64,000 nucleotides of DNA, from assembly GCA_027604685.1 (NCBI GenBank), contig JADHYX010000076.1:1-64000 (forward strand). The letters are read 5' to 3'. The stretch is from Lobulomyces angularis (Eukaryota; Chytridiomycota; Chytridiomycetes; Lobulomycetales; Lobulomycetaceae). Positions 24,898-38,156 of this stretch are shown piece by piece. Position 1 is the stretch's first letter, and every line of letters starts with the position of its first letter. The notes below the pieces were generated by a model that saw only the letters and a list, made by a program, of their open reading frames with translations, was not told the DNA's origin and did not search any database. The translations under genes and the position numbers were made by a program.

Positions 24898-25391
24898 CAA
24901 GATTTTTTTTTCAAAAAAATTTTATTAAAATTTAGATTTTTTCTTCAACAAAAAAATTCACATTTTTATTCTGTCTCCTAAAATTCTAACAATTAAATTT
25001 TATGTTGTCAAAAAGATTTTGTTTTTTTTAATTTGATTTACATGTTATAACATGTTATCATATTATTTCTCTCAATAAAAGAACCTTCAACAATGACATC
25101 TTGTATTAAAAATTAAGTTAAAGCGTTCAACAAGTACTTTCAATTTATGGTAGTAAAAAATATAGCATCTTAAAAATTTTTGTATTTAGTTGTTTGTTAT
25201 TTTATCTTTTTTTTTCAATTCAACTTGATATTATCGTTAATAGTACTTTTAAACTATATAACCTACTCCAAGAAAGGTTACCTTTAAGATTATCCAAAGA
25301 AATTTTTAGAATGAATGACACGTTACAAACAGCAAATGTAAAAAAATGATAGAATGAAAAAAAAAGGTATGATTAAGTGATTTAAAAATAA
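24898..25391. other. Intergenic spacer
   Basis: Promoter side of the ICE2-like gene. AT-rich with short poly(T) runs; no open frame, RNA gene or repeat was recognised. Confidence 0.35.
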
Positions 25392-25708
25392 ATGAACAGA
25401 AAAAAAATTAAACACATTATTAGATCTATCACTCCTAAGAGTAACAACATTGAGAACAACAATGGAATTAACTTGTTAAATCTTTAATTTTAAGACAATT
25501 TTAAGGATGTGCATTAAGATTTATGGCTCAAGGAAGATCCACTTTTTAAAGAAATTGCAAAAGCTTTAGATATAAAATTAGAGATGCAATATCTAACTGA
25601 AATGAAGACAAGTTAATGATCTGTGATAAAACGTTAGAAAATGAAATTAATAGGCGGTATGATACAAGGTACAAAAAAATAAATTATTTATTGCTAGCTA
25701 GAAACTAA
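25392..25708 (+). pseudogene. Short coding-like remnant, unknown
   Basis: Three open pieces in series: MNRKKIKHIIRSITPKSNNI from ATG 25392, then DLWLKEDPLFKEIAKALDIK followed by LEMQYLTEMKTS-stop (about 25519-25616), then in another frame LMICDKTLENEINRRYDTRY ending at 25708. Composition is coding-like but stops lie between the pieces and no splice borders make one frame. It runs convergently into the UBA-protein gene. No family recognised. Confidence 0.3.
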
Positions 25709-25734
25709 ATTTTCGTTTAATTCATGAATATGCA

Positions 25735-26885
25735 TTAAGAGTTTTTGAGTAAGTGCTCCAACACCTACAATTATCAAGTTAATGAGTAATTGTAGTAATA
25801 TTACCTTATTTTCATCATGGCCTTTAAGTTTTAGTGCCTCCAAAATTTTATCTAATGGAAATCCCATTACTAGGCATTTGTGTACTATATTATTATTATT
25901 CATTGGTAAATGCTGTGATTGCTGGCTAGAATTTGGTGAAGGCTGATACTGCAATGTAGAATTACGGTTTTCAGTAACCAAGGATGAGTTATTGGTAAAA
26001 AAATTCGTGTGGTAATTAGGTAAACTAGGTGTTCTTTGAATTTGATTACCTTGAGTGCTAAAATTTTGGCCATGACATTGATGATTATTTAAATATTGAC
26101 TGTTATTGCTATGCTGTTGTTGAAAGTAATTTTGGGTTAAATTTGGTGAAGAAGATTGTAAGGTTTGCAATTGTTGATTAGAAGAAAATTGTGGAAAAGT
26201 ATCCATGTAGTCTTGGTTTTTTTGAATATGATTAACTGTTTTCAATTTATCTAAATCTACATTTTTTTTATCCTGAATCGACATTAAACCAATTAACTCC
26301 TGTATATCGCTTTTCTCGGAAGTATTGTCGTTAATATCCCAAGGTAGTGGAGGTGGAGTTGAAACTTCAAAATCTGAATAATTAAAGGATTTTCTCTATA
26401 ATTTTATTATCATTAATTAGTACTATTATTTATTATAATTTAAAATAAACCTTTTTTTCAAAAGTTGTATCTTTAATTTCTGCAGAAGTATTTTTTGTAC
26501 TTTCTATCAAATTCTTAAAAAAGGCATCGTTTTTATCAAAAGAAGGTGTTTCAGAAATTTCATTACTTCCAGTAATGTATTCTTTATTACTTATTGGGGT
26601 AGGTTGAAGTATGGTACCGTTGTTGTTTAAGCCAGGAGCTTTTCTTTTTTCATTTAATATTTTTTTCTCAATTCTAGTTTTTTCCAAGTTAATTTTTGCA
26701 TCCTCAAGATTTTTTAATCTAAACAACCTTTCTTCTTTTAATTTCGTAACATTCAATTTCTCTAAACTTAGGTCTACAGTATACAAGTTAAAATCTAAGG
26801 GGTAGGTTGGTGGTAAACTTGTTAAATTTCTCTTCCCATCAATTTTAGAAATATGCGAATTCCCTTTTTTTGATGGAATAATCAT
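25735..26885 (-). CDS. UBA-domain protein, UBAP1-like ESCRT-I candidate
   Basis: The C-terminus, after splicing out a 40-nt intron, is a UBA domain: VHKCLVMGFPLDKILEALKL followed by KGHDENKVLEHLLKNS-stop. The MGFP loop is the ubiquitin-contact motif. The middle is Gln/Asn/Ser-rich and disordered. The N-terminal part reads LPPTYPLDFNLYTVDLSLEK then a long charged helix (LKEERLFRLKNLEDAKINLE), like the 'YDFSLEKKxxxW' stretch after the UMA box of UBAP1, and an SDFEVSTPPPLPWDIND segment follows. UBAP1 is an ESCRT-I subunit that sorts ubiquitinated cargo. The likeness is suggestive only; other UBA adaptors remain possible. Start at ATG 26885, though an upstream open stretch (VLKNTLSIS) allows a longer N-terminus. 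Confidence 0.5.
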
Positions 26886-27223
26886 TGATATTGACAATGT
26901 GTTTTTTAACACTAATTTTACAGGTTGTTACACATAACTTATAGTAAATTACCAAACTTGTTAATGCATATAAATAATATTTGAAGAAAGTTTAGATATT
27001 GCTATTCAAATTCACACTAAAAATACAGAAAGGAAATAGCAACATTTTGAATTTAAGCAAGGGCCAAGTTCCTTGCAGCAAAAATTTTGATTGAACATTA
27101 AAAATGTTTTTAATTAGAAAATGATTTTATTGAAACTTCCATTAAAATAATATACTTGGCAAAAATGAATTGAATTAAAAATAAAACTTTGGTGAAAGAG
27201 GTAATAAGTTATTTTTTTAAAGG
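26886..27223. other. Intergenic spacer
   Basis: Lies between the start of the UBA-protein gene and the stop of NOL12. AT-rich with no supported feature; an unresolved 5' exon of the UBA gene could lie here. Confidence 0.35.
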
Positions 27224-28088
27224 TTAAGGTTTTCTATTCCTTTTGAGTTTTTCTCTTCCAACCTTTCCCTTTGGATTGTTTCTCCTTCCTTGCGAATCCA
27301 GCAATTTACCTTGCCTAAAAAATAGTAAAAATGGGGTCTTCTAAATTTAAATAATATACCTTGGCCTTTGCTTAGATTTTTTAACTTTGGGTTTCTTCAA
27401 AACTACTTTTTCTTTCTGCATTTTTTTGTAATTTTCTAAAACTTCTGATGTCCCTAAACTGTTCTCTAGATCACGTTTTCTTTTTCTATTAAATTATTAA
27501 AACCGTTTCAAAATAAATAACGCAATAAATACCTTGCAATTTCATTGTTCATTTCATCTAAAGCTTCAAAGTCGTCATTTAGGTCAGTAATTGTAACAGT
27601 GGTTAAGGAATCATCTTCCTCAATCAAAATGTCAGACTTTTCCAGATTGATATCGCCTTCACATTCTTCACTACTACAAACCGAATCCAAATCGTCGGGT
27701 ATACTTACTGAAGCGGCTTCCTTTTTTCCATTAGCTATTGCTTCAATGCTTTCTAATTGTTCATCTACTTCGTGCAACTTTCTTTTTTTTTCCTTTCTTG
27801 ATTCAGCTTTTTCTTTTTTTAAAATGTTTATCGCTTTTTCTCTTCCCAGTTTCGCTCGCTCCTGCTTCCTTTTCCGAAAACCAGTAATGTAATCTCTTTA
27901 AATTTTTCATTAAGTTTTAACAAAAATAAATCAAACCTTCTGCTATTTTCATCAAAGGTAATTACTAAGTTTTTATCTACAAAAAAAAAAAGTTATCACG
28001 AAATAAATTTTTGTACATTGGCCACTTGGTTACATAATACTAATGAGTAAAAAGTTTCAGTTCATTTACCTCTTTTAACCCATGCCAT
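27224..28088 (-). CDS. NOL12: NOL12 / Rrp17 nucleolar ribosome-biogenesis factor
   Basis: Rrp17 is a nucleolar 5'-3' exonuclease needed for 5.8S and 25S rRNA maturation. The family signature is here after two short exons: DKNLVITFDENSR then RDYITGFRKRKQERAKLGRE and KAINILKKEKAESRKEKKKK, the 'FDxxxRxxYLTGFhKRK' block. Next comes an acidic central stretch (LDSVCSSEECEGDINLEKSD) and a very basic C-terminus (KPKVKKSKQRPR, RRNNPKGKVGREKLKRNRKP) suited to nucleolar localisation. Start MAWVKR at 28088; stop 27224. Four or five introns of about 40 to 60 nt. No other family has this combination. Confidence 0.85.
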
Positions 28089-28792
28089 TTCTATTGTTAT
28101 GGAAAATTAGAAATTTTTTTAATTTTTTTTTATTTGTATTTTTTAAAAATGATACTACTAAAAATAGTTATTATATCAAATCAAAAAAATTTATTCAATT
28201 AATTATTAATAGAGTGGGAAAAGTTAAATTACACTTAAATTATAATAGTTGTGCACAATTGAGACTGTAATAGGCAATTACCCAAAATTTTACATTAAAA
28301 TTTTTTGCAACAGGTAATATTACATTTGACTTTTTTTTTTGTAGATTAAATATAAGTTAATGAATAAAATAGACATGTGAAATGCTAATTCATTGATGTA
28401 AAAGTTTGAAAATTACTTTAAATTTTCGTAGTTGTTAATTGAAAACCTTCATCCACTCTAATGCGCAACATTGTTTTCAGAATAATGCTTTTTTTATGCA
28501 GACGATACTGCTATAATATATCCTCATTTAGTAATTCCAGAGAATGAAAAAAAATTATGTTCCTATTTGCTTTATCAACCACGCAAAAATCAGCATGTTA
28601 ACTTCTAGGATAGTGAAGTTAAAATCATCGTTTTTTTATTAAATGTTATACTGAAATTAATCAATTTTGAGAAAATAGCTTTTTATTAAAAAAAAATGTG
28701 TACCAGTCCACAAGAATTAGAGCAAAATTGAATTAAAAATTTCCATAAATGTATATATAATATTATTATTAAAATAATAATTGGTCAATAAA
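28089..28792. other. Intergenic AT-rich region
   Basis: About 700 bp with no supported gene. A + strand open frame at 28082-28270 begins antisense to the first NOL12 codons and has no family match. Contains the NOL12 promoter and the COX4 3' flank. Confidence 0.35.
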
Positions 28793-29345
28793 CTAATTAA
28801 ATTCTTTTATTCTCCCCTGTAAGTAAAAAAAAAAAAATTTAAAATTAAAACAAAATAAAAAAAAAAAGTTACCGGTAAATGGATTATGCCTTCCTTCTGC
28901 AGCATTGGCAATTCTAACCGCTTCCCATTCAGCAGACATAGTTTTCTTTTTAGGATTCATTTTCGCAATCCAAAGTTGCCAGCAGACTACTGAAAGTCCA
29001 AAAATACCAGCAACCCAACTCATTACCCTGTATTTATAAGCAGGGTTTGGGGGAGTACGGCTTCCATAGTTACCAAATGCAATAAAATAAGCTGTTTGAA
29101 TGTAGTAAATATATGAAAAGTTAATATTACTTTAAAGCTTAGATGAAAATACCTGCTCGTTTTTCTTCCAAAGTCATTAATTTCCAATCTCCGGCCTGTT
29201 TTTCGGCTAGAAAATCTGCGACTGCCCCTTGTTCACATTCAGGCATTTTTGTCCACCTGGTTTCGATTCCAGATACAGAACTAATTGAACGCTTTGAAAT
29301 AGAATGAAGTATGACATTTGAGCGGCGAGCTAAAAGTGGAATCAT
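28793..29345 (-). CDS. COX4: Cytochrome c oxidase subunit IV (COX4 / yeast Cox5)
   Basis: Nuclear subunit of mitochondrial complex IV. The N-terminal MIPLLARRSNVILHSISKRS is Arg/Ser-rich and lacks acidic residues, as expected of a matrix-targeting presequence. Then RWTKMPECEQGAVADFLAEK, WKLMTLEEKRA-AYFIAFGNY with PRxP-like SRTPPNPAYKYR, one membrane helix (VAGIFGLSVVCWQLWIAKMN) and the conserved tail NPKKKTMSAEWEAVRIANAA, ending RIKEFN. The LEEKxAxYxIAFG segment is diagnostic of COX IV. Two introns; the last exon adds only a few residues. Start ATG 29345. Confidence 0.9.
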
Positions 29346-29538
29346 CAGAAAAAAGAAACAATATTATTTAAAACAAGAAACTTTTTTTTAGCAAATTCTT
29401 GGTTACACAAAAATATACTTCAACATTATTATTTCCATTAAGTTCTACTTTTATCAAATGTAATTGGATTTATAAAATACATATAGCATACATCAGTTTA
29501 TTAATATAAATACAAGTCTTGTATACAAATTTGTATTC

Positions 29539-30188
29539 TTAATACCGACCAACACCTTTTGGAATTTTCTTAATGTCGTTCATTGCCATAATTTCTGATA
29601 TAGAAGTTTCAAGTACCATTCCCCTTAATACTCCAAATTAATAAAATTTTAAAAATGCTTTTTGTTTCAATACCCAGAGATTACCTCCATTAACAAGTGA
29701 TTAACCTCCTCTGGTCTAAATATTAAATCTAGCTCACAAACGTTGGTAAATAGTCTATCTAAGCACTCCACAAATACCTTATTTGAAAAATTACATTTAA
29801 ATAAAAACAACCATAAAAATACTTGGATCAAATCAAGTATACCCAGTTCACTTTCCCCACCATCAACAACAAATACAAAGTATAAGGCTAATTAAAATAT
29901 TACAAACCGATTTTGATTGTAATAAATTCATACTTGCAAAATTCCTATAGATGATTCTGATATCATCACCCAAAAGTGCTGTACCGTCCAAAAAGTTGCA
30001 CTGCTGGGAAGTTCTTTTGCTAACAAGAGCAAAAATTTCTTTTAACATTGATTGTTGAGTTTGAATGTCCTTAAAACTCATCAAAATTATGTTCTAATTC
30101 AAATATTATTAATTACTAATTGCTGATACCACTGCATTAATCTAGGCTGTCCTTTCTGATTAAATATTAACACTGCTTTAATACCCAT
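29539..30188 (-). CDS. AP3S1: AP-3 complex sigma subunit
   Basis: Small (sigma) subunit of the AP-3 adaptor that sorts cargo from Golgi/endosomes to vacuole or lysosome-like organelles. Exons read MGIKAVLIFNQKGQPRLMQW, SMLKEIFALVSKRTSQQCNF then LDGTALLGDDIRIIYRNFAS, LYFVFVVDGGESELGILDLI, VFVECLDRLFTNVCELDLIF and VISGMVLETSISEIMAMNDI. The CNFLxG and VSKR features and the LETSISEI helix favour sigma-3 over sigma-1/2. Five short exons. Start at ATG 30188. The stop follows KKIPKGVGRY at 29539. It is divergent from the FHL1-like gene. Confidence 0.9.
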
Positions 30189-30322
30189 CTAATCCAATGT
30201 CATGTAAAAAATTTGGAAATTTGTTATTTTACTTTATTTTTTTTTTTATGCAAAAAAAAAAATTTTGGTTTTAAATATTATTAAATCAACTTTCAAAAAA
30301 TATATCCCTTGAATCCATTAAG

Positions 30323-32350
30323 ATGACCTCCCAGGCTTACGCAAAGTTAGAAGGAACTGGAAGTGCAAGTAGTTTTAACTGAATTGTTTCTCAATAAAGT
30401 TTTGTGTTTTGTAGGTTGGATTTATTTCATAACTAAACTAACCATAAAGATTGGTAGAAACTCAGTTAACGAAAAGGTTGACTTGGATTTAGGAATTCAA
30501 AAAACTATTTCAAGGCTGCATGCTACAATATCATACAATTTTTTATCTAGAAAATGGTTGCTGCTTGTACAGGGCAGAAATGGGCTAAAGGTTTTTCATT
30601 TTTTTAATTTTTTTATTAATTTTTTTTTAAAGGTTGGAAATGTTCAATATAAAGTTTCTTCAAATCCAATAGTGTTGGAAAATGGGTAAATTACATTTTT
30701 GATTAAATTAAATTTTCCATTTGAACAGAAATACAATTGAAATAGGTGGAATAAAATTTACTTTCAACCTACCAACAACCCCTCCAACAGTGAATAATTC
30801 AAAAAACCCAACAATTAGAAATTCTCAACCATCATCAAAACAAAGCCCACAAAACGACCCACAAAAAGGGAATTCACCTAATACCACCGATATGTTAAAT
30901 GTTACTGAAAGTGAAGAATTGAAAGATAGATTAAGTAAAGATAGCAAGGTTCAACTTACGATATCGGATTCCACAGATGAAAATGGGAAACAAAGTTCCA
31001 CCATTGAAAATTCAAAAAGTGATTTTAAAAACAATAGTTTAGCTAATAACATTACAAATTCTTATTTAAAACCAAAAATAAGTTTTGTCGACTTAATAAA
31101 AGAAGCTATTTTGAATGATAAAGGCAAAAAGTTAACCTTAATTGGAATTTTTAATTATATAAGGTTACAATACCCATACTATAAATACTTGGAAGAAGTA
31201 AACAAAAACATTTTGCTTGTAGGGGACCAAGACTGGAAGGTATCTTAGTAATTTGAAAAAAAAATACAATTGTTTTTAAAACAAAAATAATTTTCTTAGA
31301 ATTCAATTAAAATAATTTTAAACAAAAATTCTTCATTTAAAAAAGTAAATAAAAATTTGGAAAGTTCGTCTAAAGGTTTAAATTAAAAGTTTTTTTTTTT
31401 CCTTAATTTTACTTTAATAGGAATCTATTGGGCTGTAAATACCAGCGATAACTTCATTTATGATACACTGAAAAGAAATCTTTTGGAAGAAGAAGATGTA
31501 GAGCATATTAACGATTTAAAAAAAATAAAATATTCTGCATCAGAAACTTCAACCGCTACGCAATATTCAGAACAAGTAAATGCAATTACCAAGTCAAGTT
31601 CAGCTTTAGGATCTTCAAAGGGAAAGCAAATACCAACTTCCAGCATTGAATCAATGTTTTCAAAAAATGATATTCATCAAAAATTTTTTGACCCAAATTT
31701 TTGGTCGAAAGAAGTATCCTCACCATTCATCTCCAAGGAACTTTTTCAAAAAGAATTAATTGACTTAACTTTAAAAAATAACTTTCCTACGAATGGAAAT
31801 GTTTTAAAAAAGCAACCCAGTAGTTTTGTGGAGAAGGACATTGTGACAGAAACATTGTCAGAGAATGATTCCAAAAATAAAGCGGATGATTTCAATAACA
31901 GTATTATAGTAAGAAAAAATAATAGAGGGTTTTCAGAAAAGAGTCAAAATATTGAAAGTGCAGAGAGTAGTAGTGTGAAAAAAACCGATGCTGTAATTAG
32001 CAGTTCATCTAAGATGCTTCCTATGGAAGAGGTCAAGGTTAAAGCTTCCCCAACAACTAATTTCAGTTTTAATAACAGAGGACGCTACAATGCAAGTAAT
32101 AGAAGTGGTAGTGTGGTGGACTTGAATAAAATAATATTTCATAAAAATTCCAATTTAATTCACTTAAATGAAGTCAAGTTGAAAGTGCCGACTCCTGAAT
32201 CTATTATGAAAGGATTTCCTGTATATTTCTACGAGGTAGATTTTTATTTTTATGAAAAAAATCAAAATTTTGTTTTTTTTTTTATCTTTATAGTTTAAGA
32301 AATTGAGTAACTTCAATTTAATATCCAAGGACTCAGTTTTTCATCTTTAG
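30323..32350 (+). CDS. FHL1: FHA plus forkhead transcription factor (FHL1-like)
   Basis: Start MTSQAYAKLEGTGSAS, then after a 44-nt intron an FHA domain: LTIKIGRNSVNEKVDLDLGI, QKTISRLHATISYNF (phosphothreonine-binding S-R-x-H), LVQGRNGLKVG and NTIEIGGIKFTFNLP. A disordered Ser/Asn linker leads to a forkhead core: FVDLIKEAILNDKGKKLTLI followed by GIFNYIRLQYPYYKYL, then WK-NSIKIILNKNSSFKKV and IYWAVN, matching helix 3 (NSIRHNLSLNxxFxKV) and wing residues. Yeast FHL1 combines the same two domains and controls ribosomal-protein genes through Ifh1/Crf1; that role here is inferred from architecture. The long Ser-rich C-terminus ends at 32350 after a 50-nt intron. The helix-3 sequence departs from consensus at the His that contacts DNA bases, as FHL1 itself does. 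Confidence 0.85.
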
Positions 32351-32581
32351 TAACAACACGTCAGAATTGTTAGAAAAAAAATTTTTTTTAATTTAATACA
32401 TAAACTCTGAGAGTAATAAAAAAAAGAAAAGATAACACTTTATTTATTTGAATATAGATTTTGTTTAAAACTTGACATTTTTTAAGCAATAATACAATTT
32501 TTTTATTTGCAGAAAAGTTTTAAATTTCAAATTTTACGTTTGAAATTAATTCACATCATCCTTTAAAAGAAATAAAAAATA

Positions 32582-34728
32582 TTATTTACTTCCTGAGCCA
32601 TGTTGAGAATCCCAATTCAAGTAGCACAGTAAATCTTTTTCACTAACACTAGCCCTAACTTGGCTTAAAGCATTTTCAAAATCTATATATCTCACTTCCC
32701 TGACCTGATCGATAGTTATGTTTCTGATGTCACTAATTTCTCTAACTGGCCCTAAGCAAGCTTCTCTAATTAAACCATCGCAATCTGAACCTGAATATCC
32801 TTCTGTGCATGAAACTAACTTTTCAATATCCAAGTCAGTAAGTGAATTGGACTCTGAGCGCAATAACCTTCTAAATAAACTTTCTCTTCCATTTGCTTCT
32901 GGCAATGGAATGTACAATTTTTTTCTGAATCTCCTTCTTGCTGCTTCATCAATTTCCCATGGCCTATAAAACCCTAACTTTAATTGTAAAGCAGTTTTAT
33001 GTTTACCTGTTTGTTGCCCCGATTAAAAGTATTCTGTCATTACTACTTGTAGCGCAACCATCAAACTGAACTAGAAATTCGGTTTTGATTCTTCTGCTGG
33101 CTTCAACCTAAAAATATTATTCAATATCTTCCTAAAGTAGAATTTCACGCCATACTTCACCATCTGTTCGCTGAGTAAGAAGACTGTCTATTTCATCCAT
33201 GAATATCACACTGGGTTGGCTAGAAAAACTAGGTAAAATTTGAGAAAATTAAAAAATTACTGTAATCGAGCTACAGCGAACAACGCCCTAACCATTTTTT
33301 CGCCTTCACCTACCCATTTGGAAGTTAGGCTTGAGCTGGATATCGAAAAAAACGTAGCATTACTTTGAGACGCGATACATTTTCCAATCAACGTCTTGCC
33401 AGTTCCAGGGGGGCCAAATAATAATAGACCTTTTGGAGGACCTGCAAAATAATGAGTAGTTTTAATTAAAAACTTGTTTATACCTCTTAATCCAGTAAAA
33501 ATATCTGGCCTTAGCCTAGAAATTAATAAATTAGGAGGTGAATAACAAAAATTGTTCACATTGGCCAAACTACGATTTCCAGAATAGTTTTTTTGGCATG
33601 CTCCAGTCCAGCAATATCTTCCCTAAAAGCTAATTCAGTGCTGCAAAAGCTTCTTTTTTAAATACCATTCAACTTTTTCCATTTTCACCATAATTTCATT
33701 TTGAATCATTTCCACCATTTTCTTATCAATATTTTTTAAAAAGCCTTCAGGATCTTCTACTGTATCAGAAAATACATTTTCATTTGACACAGCTCCATTG
33801 TTGCTTTGATTTGAATTATTTTGTAACAGTGGAGAAACAAATTTTTTTTGTGTTTTAGAAAAGGTTCCTAACGTTCTTTTCATTGGTATTTGATAGTTTT
33901 GATTATGGATATTTTGATTTTCAGTAGAAGAAACTTCTTCACTGGAGAGTCTTTTTTGAAATGAGGCTGGATTTGATTTACTTTTTTGAATGTTTAAATC
34001 TGATTCTAATTTTTGCCCAGCAGTTTGAAATGATTGATGCTGCTGTAAAACATGTTGTTGAAAAGAATTTGAGTTTGTCGTTATATTTTTAATAGGACGC
34101 ATTAATGTTGAATTTTGTACTGTGGTTTTTTCTGAATACTCCTTCACTAACTTATTTGAAAACTCAGATTGGTTAAGCTTTCGAACTGGATTTCTTTTTG
34201 TGCTGTCATTGCTGAGGAAAGCATTATTGTGATTTTATTATAGTAGATATTAAATTTTAAAGTTTTCCTATGTAATAATTTTTTTTTAATACCTTCCTTG
34301 AAAAGAGCTTGCACTTTTCAAATCTGACTTTTTATCTAAAATTGTAAAAAAACAAATTTTACAAAGAAAAATTTATTTTTCACCTGAAATTGGAACATTA
34401 TTTACAACTGACACATTTTTTCCTTCATTTTTATAATTTTCTACCAAATTTTTGATGTAAATTTTTAGTGAAATTATCAAATCATCAATGAAATTATGAT
34501 ACCTTGAAAAGATGCGTTGTCGATTCTAGTTGATTTAAGTAATCTAAAAGAAGTTACTTCGTTGTTTTCTTCCGCAAATTTAAAACTTAAAGAATGTTTT
34601 AGCTCCAAATTTGATCTAAGGTTCGGAAATTCGTGTGGCCTTTTTTTTAGAAGTCTTTTGAAATAAAAATCGTGCTCTAATTGTTCATATGCTCTTGAAT
34701 TTTCTTTTCTTAAGAAAAAGTTTTGCAT
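32582..34728 (-). CDS. FIGNL1: Fidgetin-like AAA ATPase (FIGNL1)
   Basis: Meiotic-clade AAA ATPase; FIGNL1 dismantles RAD51 filaments in recombination, while related members sever microtubules. From ATG 34728 there is a long disordered Asn/Gln/Ser region, then the AAA core: [39 protein letters not shown], Walker [37 protein letters not shown] (pore loop), Walker [36 protein letters not shown], and the Vps4-type C-terminal helix ([20 protein letters not shown]). The [15 protein letters not shown] run is typical of FIGNL1 and differs from katanin and spastin. Intron at 33620 restores the frame after MVKMEKVEW. The stop is at 32582. Confidence 0.9.
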
Positions 34729-35259
34729 TAATTAGAAGTATTTGAGGTAAAAGTTATCCAATTAAAAAATATTGAGTTCTGAATGTATTATAGATGGATC
34801 ACTAACTTCATTAATTGAAAATTAAGCAGCACGTACTATTGTATTATTGTAGTTTCTTAAATGGAAACTAAACTATACTTGCCAGTTTAAACTTTTTCGA
34901 AACCCTTGTTGGATGAAATTTAAAACAATCAACAAAGTTTTACAATAAAAAGTTTTACATTTTAAATTTCTAAAGATTTTATTCTTTGTCAAATATAAAA
35001 AATAAAAAAAAAAAAGCTGAAAGATACAATCCAAAAAAAATTAACTTTATTTATTAAATAAAATCTACTACCTTAAATGTTAAGTGACAACAAAAATTTA
35101 TGCTGCAAATACCACCAATATTTTAATAATTCCACTCTAAATTTTCCTAATAAAACAAAAAGGTAATGATGGATGAAAATATTAAAAAAGTTGGACAGAA
35201 ATTTGTCACTATGGCCAATTCAATATTAGTAAGTCACAAAAAATATAAAAATTATGGTT
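34729..35259. other. Intergenic spacer
   Basis: Between the FIGNL1 start and the poly(A) polymerase stop. Mostly AT-rich. A 21-codon ATG-led open piece on the + strand at 35168-35230 ends in a GTAAGT donor but has no continuation, since it runs into antisense PAP exons. Nothing else seen. Confidence 0.35.
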
Positions 35260-37925
<2,666 letters not shown>

Positions 37926-38156
37926 TTCAAAGTTTTTATAAAACGAAAAACTTATCAAAAATGATGATAAAATTATTACAGATTAAAAAAGAGTGAAATA
38001 AAAAACAAAACTAAACCAATTTCGAATAGTTATTTAAAAAAGTGAATTGATGAATATTCAGAAAAAAAAAAAAAAAAAATTTTGGGAAAAAAAAATTTCT
38101 GAAAAAAACCATATCTTTTATATCTTTTTTGTTTTTGCTTTCGATCGTGGAAGATA

